A stretch of DNA of 64,000 nucleotides from Variovorax sp. PAMC 28711 (GTDB lineage: Bacteria > Pseudomonadota > Gammaproteobacteria > Burkholderiales > Burkholderiaceae_C): assembly GCF_001577265.1 (NCBI RefSeq), contig NZ_CP014517.1, positions 248,001 through 312,000 of the forward strand. The letters are read 5' to 3'. This document shows, piece by piece, positions 39,264 to 50,103 of the stretch; within the stretch, counting starts at the first letter, position 1, and each line of letters begins with the position of its first letter. Under the pieces are notes generated by a model that searched no databases, was not told the origin of the DNA, and saw only the letters and a program-made list of their open reading frames with translations. A program made the translations under genes and the position numbers.

Positions 39264-40862
39264 ATGAAACTCACACGTCGCAACGCCCTCATGACCGCCC
39301 CGGCCCTCGCGCTGTCCCTCAGCGTTCCGGGCCTGCTGCAGGCCCAGACGCAACCCCGCCGGGGCGGCAGCATCACCGTTCACATGAGCGGCGAGCAACG
39401 CATCCTGAACCCGGCGTTGCGCGCGTCGACCGGCGTCTACGTGGTGGCCGGCAAGATCATGGAAGCGCTGGTCGACCTCGACGCCAAGGGCGAGCCCACG
39501 CCGGTGCTCGCAACCTCGTGGTCGTCGAGTGCCGATGGCAAGACCATCACCTTCAAGCTGCGCCAGAACGTCAAGTGGCACGACGGCAAGCCCTTCACTT
39601 CGGCCGACGTGCAGTACACGGCGATGGAGATGTGGAAGAAGCACCTGAACTACAGCACCGTGCTGCAGCTCTATCTCGACGCCGTCGACACGCCCGACGC
39701 CAACACGGCGGTTTTCAAGTATTCCAAGCCGATGCCCATGGGCTTGCTGCTGCGCGCGCTGGCCGACCTCGGCTATGTCGCGCCCAAGCATCTGTACGCC
39801 GGCACCAACGTCATCGAGAACCCGGTCAACACCGCGCCGATCGGCACCGGACCGTTCAAGTTCTCGAAATACGAGCGCGGCCAATACATCATCGCGGTGC
39901 GCAACGAGGCCTACTGGCGCCCCGGCTTCCCCTACCTCGACCAGATCGTCTGGCGCTTCATTCCGGACCAGGCCGCCGCGGCGGCGGCCATCGAATCGGG
40001 CCAGGTGCAGATCAGCCCCGAAGGCGGCCTGGCGCTGGCCGACCTCGAGCGCCTGAAAAAGGGCGGCAAGTTCGAGGTGGGGAGCCGCGGCAACGAAGGC
40101 AACGCGGTCATGAACACGGTGGAGTTCAACTTCCGCCGCAAGGAACTCGCCGACAAGCGCGTGCGCGAAGCGATCATCCGCTCGCTCGACGTCAAGTTCT
40201 TCTGCGAGAACTTCCTGTACGGCTTCGCCAATCCGGCGACCGGCATGATCCCGAGCTCGTCGAAGGCGTTCTACGACAAGAACACGCCGCAATATCCGTT
40301 CGATCGCAAGAAGGCCGAGGCGCTGCTCGACAGCGCCGGCTACCCGAAGAAGGCCGACGGCAAGCGCTTCACGCTGCGTCTGGTGCCTGCGCCATGGGGC
40401 GAGGACATCACGCTGTGGTCGACCTTCATGCAGCAGTCGCTGCAGCAAGTGGGTATTGGTGTGGAGATCGTGCGCTACGACGCCGCGGGCTTCCTCAGCA
40501 ACGTCTACAAGGACTGGAATTTCGACCTCGCGACCGGCTGGCACCAGTACCGCGGCGACCCCGCCGTGTCGACCACGGTGTGGTACCGCTCCGGCAGCCC
40601 CGCAGGCGCGCCCTGGACCAACCAGTGGGGCTGGAAGTCGGATTCGATCGACCAGCTCATCGATGCCGCCGCCTTCGAGATCGACCCGGCCAAGCGCCGC
40701 AAGCTCTACGTCGACCTGGCCTCTCAGGTCAACACCGAGCTGCCGCTCTGGATGGCGATCGAGCGCTTGCTGATCTCGGTGACGAGCAGCAAGCTGCAGA
40801 ACCATCACAACCAACCGCGCTGGATTTCCAGCAGCTGGGCCGACCTGTGGGTGACGGCCTGA
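39264..40862 (+). CDS. ABC transporter substrate-binding protein (SBP family 5)
   Basis: A 532-residue periplasmic protein starting MKLTRRNALMTAPALALS, with a Tat-like/Sec signal ending LLQAQTQ. Family 5 features: HMSGEQRILNPALRAS, ATSWSSSADGKTITFKLR and VKWHDGKPFTSADV. Family 5 binds peptides, nickel or opines; gene context fits the KPN_01854-type family linked to Avi_7169/7170 genes. AAGAGATC upstream supports the start. Confidence 0.9.
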   Translation: MKLTRRNALMTAPALALSLSVPGLLQAQTQPRRGGSITVHMSGEQRILNPALRASTGVYVVAGKIMEALVDLDAKGEPTPVLATSWSSSADGKTITFKLRQNVKWHDGKPFTSADVQYTAMEMWKKHLNYSTVLQLYLDAVDTPDANTAVFKYSKPMPMGLLLRALADLGYVAPKHLYAGTNVIENPVNTAPIGTGPFKFSKYERGQYIIAVRNEAYWRPGFPYLDQIVWRFIPDQAAAAAAIESGQVQISPEGGLALADLERLKKGGKFEVGSRGNEGNAVMNTVEFNFRRKELADKRVREAIIRSLDVKFFCENFLYGFANPATGMIPSSSKAFYDKNTPQYPFDRKKAEALLDSAGYPKKADGKRFTLRLVPAPWGEDITLWSTFMQQSLQQVGIGVEIVRYDAAGFLSNVYKDWNFDLATGWHQYRGDPAVSTTVWYRSGSPAGAPWTNQWGWKSDSIDQLIDAAAFEIDPAKRRKLYVDLASQVNTELPLWMAIERLLISVTSSKLQNHHNQPRWISSSWADLWVTA

Positions 40863-40863
40863 C

Positions 40864-41840
40864 ATGGCGATCCTCTCGCTGGCGCTGCGCCGGTTGCTCT
40901 CGAGCATTCCGACGCTGCTGCTGATCCTGGCCGGGCTCTTCCTGCTGCTGCAACTGGCGCCCGGCGACACCGTCGATGCACTGGTCGCGCAAATGGGTGG
41001 CGGCGATCCGGCCATGATGGAACAGCTGCGCCGCTTCTACGGGCTCGACGCGTCGGTGCCCGTTCAGTTGGCGCGCTACATGTGGCATCTGGTGCGCTTC
41101 GATCTCGGCTACTCCGCGATCTACGGCAAGCCGGTGATCGATGTGATCCTCGCGCGCCTGCCGGCCACGCTGCTGCTGATGGGCGCCGCGCTGTCGCTGT
41201 CGTTCGTCGCCGGCCTCGTGCTCGGCGTGGTCGCCGCGCGCCGCGTGAACAAGTGGCCCGACACCACGATCTCGCTGCTGGGCCTCGTGTTCTACGCCAC
41301 GCCTTCGTTCTGGTTCGGCCTCATGGGCATCGTGGTGTTCGGCGTGTACCTCGGCTGGCTGCCGACAGGCGGCTTCGAAACCATCGGCGCGGGCTTCACC
41401 GGCCTGGACAGCGCGCTGGACATCGCACGCCATCTGGTGCTGCCGACCATCACGCTGGCCATGATCTACCTCGCGATCTACCTGCGGATCATGCGGGCCT
41501 CGATGCTCGAAGTGCTCTCGCTCGACTTCGTGCGCACCGCGCGCGCCAAGGGCCTGTCGGAAACCTGGGTGGTGATCCGCCATGTGCTGCGCAACGCGTT
41601 GCTGCCGATGGTCACGCTCGTGGGCTTGCAGGCCGGCGGCATGCTCGGCGGCTCGGTGGTGGTCGAGAGCGTGTTCGCGCTGCCCGGCTTGGGCCGGCTG
41701 GCCTACGAATCCGTGGTGCAGCGCGACCTCAACACCCTGCTGGGCATCGCCTTCATCTCGCACTGGTGGTGATTTCCATCAATTTCCTGGTCGACATCGC
41801 CTACGCCAAGCTGGACCCGCGCATCGCCTCGAGCCACTGA
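40864..41840 (+). pseudogene. DppB-type ABC permease, frameshifted near the C-terminus
   Basis: Inner-membrane permease of the peptide/nickel type. The first frame stops after 302 residues at 41772, ending GIAFISHWW. One base appears lost between 41760 and 41761; restoring it gives the normal ending (SALVVISINFLVDIAYAKLD) up to the TGA at 41838-41840, 4 bases before the next permease. The EAA-type loop (SLDFVRTARAKGLSETWV) is intact. The lost part holds the last membrane helix, so activity is doubtful unless this is a sequencing error. Confidence 0.8.
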
Positions 41841-41844
41841 CGCC

Positions 41845-42671
41845 ATGAAATTCCTCAAACTCTATTTGCGCGGACCGGCCGCGGTGATGGGCCTGGTGCT
41901 GCTCGCCGCGGTGGTGTTCATGGCGCTCTTCGCCGACGTGTTCTACCCGGGCGATCCGCTGCAGTTGGCCGGCCGGCCGCTGATGTGGCCTTTGCAGAAC
42001 CCGCGCTTCCTGCTCGGGACCGATGCCTCGGGTCGCGACATTGCGGCCCAGCTGTTTCACGGTGCGCGCATCTCGCTCTTGATCGGCTTTGCCGCGACCT
42101 TCGTGGCGATCTCGCTCGGCGTGGTGGTTGGCGCGCTCGCCGGCTTCTACGGCGGCAAGCTGGACGAGTTCCTGATGCGCGTCACCGAGGCCTTTCAGAC
42201 GGTGCCCAACTTCCTGCTGCTGCTGATCCTGATCGCGGTGTTCGGCTCCAACCTCACCGCCGTCACGCTGGCGATCGGCGTGGTGTCGTGGCCGGCGCCG
42301 GCGCGGCTCACGCGCGCCGAGTTCATGACGCTGCGCAACCGCGAGTTCGTGCAGGCCTGCCGCACGCTCGGGCTGCGCGACAGCGCGATCATCTTCCGGG
42401 AGATCCTGCCCAACGCGATGCCGCCGCTCATCGTCTATGCCAGCGTGGTGATGGCGCTGGCCATCCTCATGGAGAGCGCCCTCGCCTTCCTCAATTTGTC
42501 AGACCCGAACGTCGCCTCGTGGGGCAACCTGATCGGCATGGGCCGCGGTGTGCTGCGCACCCAGTGGTACGTATCGGCCATACCCGGTGTGGCGATCCTG
42601 CTGGTGGTGCTGGCCGTTTCGCTGGTCGGCCAGGGCCTGAACGACGCCCTCAATCCCCGTGTGAAATCGCG

Positions 42672-42675
<4 letters not shown>
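41845..42675 (+). CDS. DppC-type ABC permease
   Basis: A 276-residue permease starting MKFLKLYLRGPAAVMGL. The segment LLGTDASGRDIAAQLFHGAR and the EAA loop (REFVQACRTLGLRDSAIIFR) are typical of OppC/DppC proteins; about six membrane helices. It forms the translocation pore with the upstream permease. Overlaps the ATPase start by 4 nt. Confidence 0.9.
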
Positions 42676-44303
<1,628 letters not shown>

Positions 44304-44307
44304 CTTC

Positions 44308-45435
44308 ATGCACACGAAAACACTCGTTTCCGGCGCGCTCGCCGGCGACTGCTTCAGCCCCGACTACGCGACCGCACGCGCCCGCTTCCTGCTGGCCGCG
44401 GCACGCGCAGGCGCGCGGCTCGACACCTTCACGAACGACGCCGTAAAAGGCCCCGATGGGGGCGTGCTGACAACCGATGTCGCGGTGCTCGGCCCCGCCG
44501 ATGCGGCGCGCGCGCTGCTCGTCATCAGCGCCACGCACGGACCCGAGGGCTTCGTCGGTTCGGCGGCGCAGATCGCGCTGCTCGACCATCTGGCGACCTC
44601 ATCGACAGCGCTCGACGTGCGCGTCGTGCTGGTCCATGCGGTCAACCCCTGGGGTTTCGCGCACACGGTACGCACCACCGAGAACGGCGTCGACCTGAAC
44701 CGGAACTTCATCGAATGGTCGAGAGGCGTGCCGGCGAATCCGCTTTATCCCGAGCTGCACGCGCTGCTGTTTCCGCCCGACTGGCGCCCCGAAGCGGGCA
44801 GCGCGGCGACCAACGCGGCCTGCGACGCGTGGATTGAAAGCCACGGCCGTGCCCGCTATGTGGACGCCACCAGCAAGGGCCAGTACACGCACCCCGACGG
44901 CTTTCACTACGGCGGCACGCAGCGCGAATGGTCGAACCGCACGCTCGAGGCCATCGTCGAGCGCCATCTCGCGACCGTGCGCAAGATCGCGCTGATCGAC
45001 TGGCACACCGGCCTCGGCGAACGCGGCGAGCCCTTCTTCCTGTGCTTCAACGAACGGGCCGGCGCGGCCTGGCAACGCGCCTGCGCGTGGTGGGGCCAGG
45101 ACCGCATCGAGACCCGCGGCGGCTTCGGCGGCGTCGATCGCCCGGCCTACACCGGCCTGCTGTTCGACGGCGTGCAGCGCTTCGCGCCAGAGGCCGAAGT
45201 CACCGGCGCGGTGATCGAATTCGGCACGCTGCCGAACGACGAGATGCGGCACGCGCTGCAGATCGAGCGACATCTCAAGCGCTCGCCCGACCTGTCGCCC
45301 GCCGAACGCGAACGCATGCGCGAACAGGTGGCCGACGCCTTCTCGCCGGCCTCGCTCGCCTGGCAACGCAGCGTGCTCACCCACGCCATCCAAATCCAGC
45401 AAGCCGCATTGGGCGGCCTGCACCACTGGGACTGA
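44308..45435 (+). CDS. DUF2817 M14-type metallopeptidase
   Basis: A 375-residue protein of the M14 carboxypeptidase superfamily. ATHGPEGF gives zinc ligands His77 and Glu80, DLNRNF at 129-134 and DWHTGLGE with the third zinc His around 231 follow, and an acidic residue near AVIEFGTLPNDE acts as base. It probably processes a peptide or amide imported by the ABC system. It starts 4 bases after the ATPase. Confidence 0.85.
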   Translation: MHTKTLVSGALAGDCFSPDYATARARFLLAAARAGARLDTFTNDAVKGPDGGVLTTDVAVLGPADAARALLVISATHGPEGFVGSAAQIALLDHLATSSTALDVRVVLVHAVNPWGFAHTVRTTENGVDLNRNFIEWSRGVPANPLYPELHALLFPPDWRPEAGSAATNAACDAWIESHGRARYVDATSKGQYTHPDGFHYGGTQREWSNRTLEAIVERHLATVRKIALIDWHTGLGERGEPFFLCFNERAGAAWQRACAWWGQDRIETRGGFGGVDRPAYTGLLFDGVQRFAPEAEVTGAVIEFGTLPNDEMRHALQIERHLKRSPDLSPAERERMREQVADAFSPASLAWQRSVLTHAIQIQQAALGGLHHWD

Positions 45436-45439
45436 CCAC

Positions 45440-46078
45440 ATGTTGAAAATCGACCACCTCCTCTGGGCCGTGCCCGACCTGCGCGCGGGCATCGACTACT
45501 TCGAAGAACTCACCGGCGTGCGCCCCGTCGAAGGCGGCTCGCATCCCGGCAAGGGCACGCGCAACGCGCTGCTCTCGTTCGGCGGCGGCCAGTACATCGA
45601 ACTGCTGGGGCCAGATCCGGAGCAAGACCTCGCCACCGTGTCCGGTGGCTTCGTCCAGGACATCATCGCGCGCCCGGGCCCGGGCCTCCTGACCTTCGCG
45701 ATGCACTGCACCGACATGAACGCGCTAGCCGCCGCCGCTGCCAAAGCCGACCTGCCGTTCCAGGGCCCGTTCGACTCGAGCCGCGCCCAACCCGACGGCA
45801 CGAAGATTCACTGGACGCTGAGCCACACGAGCGGCTCGCCCTTCGGCCTGTACCTGCCGTTCTACATCGACTGGCTCGACACGAAGCATCCGTCGGTGAC
45901 GGTGCCGGGCGGCCTCGAACTGCTCGACTTCGAAGTCGTGCATCCAAAGGCCACCGAACTGGCTGCGCTCTACGAAACGCTCGACGTCGGCGTCGGCGTC
46001 CGCGTGCGGCGTGGCGACCGGCCCGGCATGCGCGCGCTCATCCAGGCCGGCGGCACCGAAGTCGTGCTGAGCAGCTGA
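45440..46078 (+). CDS. VOC-fold (glyoxalase-like) protein
   Basis: A 212-residue protein starting MLKIDHLLWAVPDLRAGI. DHLLWAVPDL and the TGVRPVEGGSHPGKGTRNAL segment are the glyoxalase-like_3 pattern; the C-terminal half adds a second module. Metal ligands are likely His6 and Glu near 51 (YIELLGP). Probably a lyase/isomerase acting on a product of the pathway. Confidence 0.82.
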   Translation: MLKIDHLLWAVPDLRAGIDYFEELTGVRPVEGGSHPGKGTRNALLSFGGGQYIELLGPDPEQDLATVSGGFVQDIIARPGPGLLTFAMHCTDMNALAAAAAKADLPFQGPFDSSRAQPDGTKIHWTLSHTSGSPFGLYLPFYIDWLDTKHPSVTVPGGLELLDFEVVHPKATELAALYETLDVGVGVRVRRGDRPGMRALIQAGGTEVVLSS

Positions 46079-46103
46079 AGCGGCGCGGTCGTCCCGTCAG
46101 GGG

Positions 46104-46211
46104 GTCGCGGGCCTCACCGAGCTGCTCGACCTGGCGCACTCCGTGGCGCTCTTCGCCTGGGCCCATCGCCTGATGCTGAACCTGGGCGAACCGATTCCCG
46201 AGCCCGGCTGA
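46104..46211 (+). pseudogene. Remnant of an alkylhydroperoxidase gene 3' end
   Basis: Reads VAGLTELLDLAHSVALFAWA and HRLMLNLGEPIPEPG up to a TGA. This matches the last ~40 residues of the protein at 38602-39204 with several differences and two codons lost. No start and no upstream part of the gene remain. Confidence 0.75.
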
Positions 46212-46293
46212 GCAGCGTGCGGGACCGTGCGGGTCTGCAACAATCCGCGTCCCGACGGGACGCGTGCGCCTCACGTCACTCTTCAGGACCGCC

Positions 46294-47343
46294 ATGCCCG
46301 CAGCGCCGGACTTTCCTCGTTCCGATCGACACCATCGACGCGCGCTCCTGCGCGGCGCCGCCGCCCTCGCCGCCATGGCCGTGCTGCCCGCCGTCGCACA
46401 GAACACCACAGACCCTGCAGCCACGGCGGCGCCCGTCAAGCCGTTGACGCTCGTCGTACCGTTTGCACCGGGCGGGCGTTCGAGCTGGCTGGCAGGACGC
46501 ATGGCCGTCGGTCTGCATGGCGTGCTTGGCGAGACCCTCACCGTGGAACACCGCCCGGGTGATGTGATGGCCCGAATGGCTGAATTCGCCAACTCGGCCC
46601 CCGACGGACGCACGCTGTTGCTGGCCATGGTCCGCTTGCCGCGGCGCGGCGTTTTTTCTCAGGATGCCGAGAACGCCGTCGTCGACAGCCTGGTGCCGAT
46701 CACCGTGGTGGCGCGCGAGCCGATGGTGCTGCTGATGGCCGAGCGGCGCGCGGCCGAGCTCGGCATCGCAAGCGTGGCCGACCTGCTGCGCTATGCACGC
46801 CAGCACCCCGGTCGCCTCACGATGGCGTCGGGCGTGGACGGCAGCACCAGCGAACAGGCGTCGGAGCTGTTCAAGACCCTGTCGCGCAGCTACATCACAC
46901 GCCTCGCGGCCGCGGGCCTGACGCCGGATGCCGAGGCGGTGATCGAAGGGCGCATCGACCTGCTGTTCGCCACGCTGCACACCGCCCGTGGGAGCATCCG
47001 CTCGCATGAACTGCGTGCGCTCGCGGTGACGTCGGGGGCGCAATTTCCGTCACCGGGGCTGGACCGGTTGGGCACGTCCGCACCGGTACCGCTGTTGCAG
47101 TCCACGGCCGCCTTCGCGGGCTTCGAGGTGTACGACTACAGCGGGCTCTACGCGCCCAAGGGCACGCCGGCGGGCATTGCCGATGGCCTGCAGCGCGCCT
47201 GCGCGCGGCTCCTCGCAGACCCCGCGCTGCGACGCCTGCTGCTGAACAACAATGCCATTCCCGACGGGCTCACCCGTGTGGAATTTGCACAGCTGGAACT
47301 CGCCGAGGAGCGGCGCTGGCGACAAGCGCGCGGGCGCTGGTGA
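46294..47343 (+). CDS. Bug-family periplasmic binding protein
   Basis: A 349-residue protein, start MPAAPDFPRSDRHHRRAL; Tat-like signal (RRALLRGAAALAAMAVLPAVAQ). VVPFAPGGRSSWLAGRMA is the Bug ligand loop, here unusually divergent, and the C-terminal YDYSGLYAPKGTPAGI fits the family. It lacks the usual ENRxGAGG block (EHRPGDVM instead), so ligand recognition may differ. Confidence 0.8.
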   Translation: MPAAPDFPRSDRHHRRALLRGAAALAAMAVLPAVAQNTTDPAATAAPVKPLTLVVPFAPGGRSSWLAGRMAVGLHGVLGETLTVEHRPGDVMARMAEFANSAPDGRTLLLAMVRLPRRGVFSQDAENAVVDSLVPITVVAREPMVLLMAERRAAELGIASVADLLRYARQHPGRLTMASGVDGSTSEQASELFKTLSRSYITRLAAAGLTPDAEAVIEGRIDLLFATLHTARGSIRSHELRALAVTSGAQFPSPGLDRLGTSAPVPLLQSTAAFAGFEVYDYSGLYAPKGTPAGIADGLQRACARLLADPALRRLLLNNNAIPDGLTRVEFAQLELAEERRWRQARGRW

Positions 47344-47675
47344 TGGCCATGCCCGGTTGAGTCTCAGCGGGGCGCCGCCAGATCGGTGGCACGGTCCGGC
47401 ACGAGCCAGCGCCCTTCATCGTCCATCACCGCACGCCCGCCGCGCACCGGAACGGCAGCGGCATCGCCAGCCGGCGCCACCACCCCGAGCACCCACGCCT
47501 GGCCGAGCCGCATGACGGAGCGCACCAGCGGGCGCTGCAAGGCGCGCCAGCCAGCAAAGAACGTGAGGCCATCGATGCAGGCGCAGCATATCGGGCGTGG
47601 CGCTGGCGGCAAGATGATCCGCGTTGCAGCACCGGCGCGCTCGGCGCCTGGAGCCGACTCGCTACGATCGGCCGC
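47344..47675. other. Gene-poor stretch
   Basis: No clear gene. On the minus strand a plausible short peptide (MRLGQAWVLGVVAPAGDAAA... ending at 47364) has protein-like composition but no ribosome site or family, so it is left unannotated. Confidence 0.4.
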
Positions 47676-48839
47676 ATGAAGATGAGAGCTCAGAGAACCT
47701 TCGCGTCGCCCCGCCACGGGTGGCTCCGTCTTGCCGTTGCGGTGTGCGTCGGTCTGTGGCTGCTGCTGACCATCGATGCGATGGCGCAGGTGCGCACCCA
47801 GCAGATGCCTGTGCCCGCGTTCAGTGCGCAAGTCACCGACCTCACGGGCTCGCTCTCTGCCGCGCAGCGTGAAGCCCTGGCGCAAAAGCTTGGCGTCTTT
47901 CAGACACAACACGGCCCGCAACTGGCGGTGCTGCTGGTGCCCACCACGGGCGCCGACGCGATCGAGCAGTACGCGACGCGCGTGTTCGACGCCTGGAAAC
48001 TCGGCAATGCGAAGGACGATGACGGCCTGCTGCTGCTCGTGGCACTGGAGGACCGGCGCATGCGCATCGAAGTCGGCCAGGGCCTCGAGAGCCGCGTGCC
48101 CGACATCGTTGCCGGCCGCATCATCGACCAGCAGATGACGCCGCGCTTCCGGCAATCGGATGTCTACGGCGGCATCGACGCGGCGGTCGATGCGCTGATC
48201 GACCGGCTGGGCGGCAGCACGGTGGTGGGCCAAACCGAGGCCGGTGACGAATCGCCTGTCATCTCCTCCGAAACGCCGATGGACGATGCGCCCCGCGAGC
48301 GGCACGTGACGCCGTTCGGTTGGGTCTTCTTCGCCGCGTTCGCCGCCCTGCTCGGCTACAGCAGCTACCGCTGGCGCGCCATGCGCTTCGTGACGGCCGG
48401 CCTGGCGGTCATCGCCGCGGCGATCTGGGGCGTGTCGCGCCTCGTTGGCAACGGGGAAAGCGCGTTCCTGGTGGTGATTGGCGGTGGCTTCGCGGCCGTC
48501 TTCGGTTCGTTGATCCTGGGCATCACCGGCTTCGGCATGCTGGCGGCCTATCGCAGAAGCCGGACCGTCTTCACGGGGCAGTGGCTGATCGTGCTCGGCA
48601 TCACGGGCTATGTCGCTTACGCCAACGAAGGCGAGTGGATACCGATCGCCATCGCGGCAGCGCTGTCGATGCTGTTCGTGTTCGCAGGCTCGCTGGGTGG
48701 CAATGGCGGGGGCGGCAGCAACGATGACGACGATGACTCGTCGAGCAGTTCATCGAGCAGCAGCTCATCGTCCAGCAGCAGCAGTTCTTCGGGCGGTGGT
48801 GGGTCGAGCAGCGGTGGCGGTGCGTCGGGCAGTTGGTAG
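47676..48839 (+). CDS. TPM-domain (YgcG-like) membrane protein
   Basis: A 387-residue protein. Signal/TM helix near residues 18-38, then a TPM (YgcG) domain with VTDLTGSLSAAQREALAQKL and KDDDGLLLLVALEDRRMRIE. A three- to four-helix membrane part follows (residues 205-340). The tail is Asp5 followed by 19 Ser, then Gly/Ser ending GASGSW, a common feature of this family. TPM proteins are linked to membrane or photosystem repair; exact role unknown. Confidence 0.85.
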   Translation: MKMRAQRTFASPRHGWLRLAVAVCVGLWLLLTIDAMAQVRTQQMPVPAFSAQVTDLTGSLSAAQREALAQKLGVFQTQHGPQLAVLLVPTTGADAIEQYATRVFDAWKLGNAKDDDGLLLLVALEDRRMRIEVGQGLESRVPDIVAGRIIDQQMTPRFRQSDVYGGIDAAVDALIDRLGGSTVVGQTEAGDESPVISSETPMDDAPRERHVTPFGWVFFAAFAALLGYSSYRWRAMRFVTAGLAVIAAAIWGVSRLVGNGESAFLVVIGGGFAAVFGSLILGITGFGMLAAYRRSRTVFTGQWLIVLGITGYVAYANEGEWIPIAIAAALSMLFVFAGSLGGNGGGGSNDDDDDSSSSSSSSSSSSSSSSSSGGGGSSSGGGASGSW

Positions 48840-48869
48840 CGCCGTCGCGAAGCCAATCGCGCGCCGGCG

Positions 48870-50093
48870 TCAGATCAGCGCGAGGTCCTTGGGTGCGACA
48901 TCGCCGAAGACGTGCTCGAGCTGCGCCGGCGACAGCCCGTACATGCGCGCGAACAGGCCGCCGAGCACCGCGCGGTATTCGTTGAGCACGGGGTGGTCGC
49001 GGTTCTGGAACAGCGCGGCCGGCTGCGTCAGCACGACCTGCTCGCCCACAACGCGGCCGCCGGCCCGCGCCGACAAGCCACCGCCGAGCACCCAGTACAC
49101 CGTGCCGTGGCCGTGGTCGGTGCCCTTGTTGCCGTTCTCGCGAAAGGTCCGGCCGAACTCACTGATGACCACCACCACCGTGTCGCGCCACGCGTCTTCG
49201 CCCATCGCCTCGGCAAAGCCCGCGACGCCGCGCCCCAGTTCGTCCAGCCGATTGGCCAGGTAGCCGGTGGCGGCGCCCTGCCCCACGTGCGTGTCCCAGC
49301 CGCCGACGTCGACGAAACCGAGGTCAAAACGCTCGCGCATGAGGCCCGCCATGCGGCGCGCCACCCGCTCGAAGCCCCTGGACGACATCGCGTTGCGACT
49401 GGCGGTTTCCATCTCGGCCTTGACGGCGCGCTGCACCTCGTCGCGCACCGCGAAGCCTTCGGCGACCGACTGCGCGAGCGCGGTGTTGCGGTACATCGCT
49501 TCGATCACCTGACTCTGCTTCGCATCGATCGCCTGCCGGCCGACTGCGCCGAGCGCCATGTTGGCGGCGCGCGCGTCGCCCCGCAGCACGATCGGCAACT
49601 GGTCGGTGAAGGCGATGGGCGACACTGCCGGGAGCGGGCCGCCGCCCAGCACACCTGCGAGCCGGTTCAGAAAGCCCGAGCGGTAATCGCGCCTGCGATC
49701 GAGCGCCTGGCCGAGCTCGATCGAGTCCTGCGTCTCGAAGTGGCTGCGCGTCAGGTCGTCGGTGCCGGCGAACGGGATGAAGGTGGCCTGCTTCTTCTCG
49801 AACAGCGGCAGCACGCTCGCGGCCAGCGCGGGATGCAAGCCCCACTGCGCATCGAGCGGCAACGCGCCGCCCGGTTGCCCGGGACGTGCGATGGCGAGGC
49901 TCGGCCGCGACGCGTCGTAGAAATCCCTCGCCGCCCCGGAGACCGGGACCAAGAGGTTGGCGCCGTCGTAGGCACCGCGCAAGAACACGACCAGGAGCTT
50001 GGCGTTGCCGGCCGATGGCGCGGCGATGAGTTGTCCGACGCCGGTGGCGAGTGGCACGGCAGCGAGGGATTTGAGGAGTGCGCGACGTTGCAT
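48870..50093 (-). CDS. DUF1501 exported protein
   Basis: A 407-residue protein starting MQRRALLKSLAAVPLAT, a Tat signal (RRALLKS). LLVVFLRGAYDGANLLVPV and EFGRTFRENGNKGTDHGHG are the DUF1501 signature, a relative of sulfatase/alkaline phosphatase folds. It lies behind the DUF1800 gene, the usual pairing. Function unknown. Confidence 0.9.
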   Translation of the reverse strand: MQRRALLKSLAAVPLATGVGQLIAAPSAGNAKLLVVFLRGAYDGANLLVPVSGAARDFYDASRPSLAIARPGQPGGALPLDAQWGLHPALAASVLPLFEKKQATFIPFAGTDDLTRSHFETQDSIELGQALDRRRDYRSGFLNRLAGVLGGGPLPAVSPIAFTDQLPIVLRGDARAANMALGAVGRQAIDAKQSQVIEAMYRNTALAQSVAEGFAVRDEVQRAVKAEMETASRNAMSSRGFERVARRMAGLMRERFDLGFVDVGGWDTHVGQGAATGYLANRLDELGRGVAGFAEAMGEDAWRDTVVVVISEFGRTFRENGNKGTDHGHGTVYWVLGGGLSARAGGRVVGEQVVLTQPAALFQNRDHPVLNEYRAVLGGLFARMYGLSPAQLEHVFGDVAPKDLALI

Positions 50094-50103
50094 GGCGAGT
50101 CCT

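Noticed and set aside
48724..48830. Asp/Ser/Gly low-complexity tract as a sequence artefact
   Set aside because: Such Gly/Ser-rich tails are normal for TPM-domain (YgcG-like) proteins and the frame continues to a proper stop.
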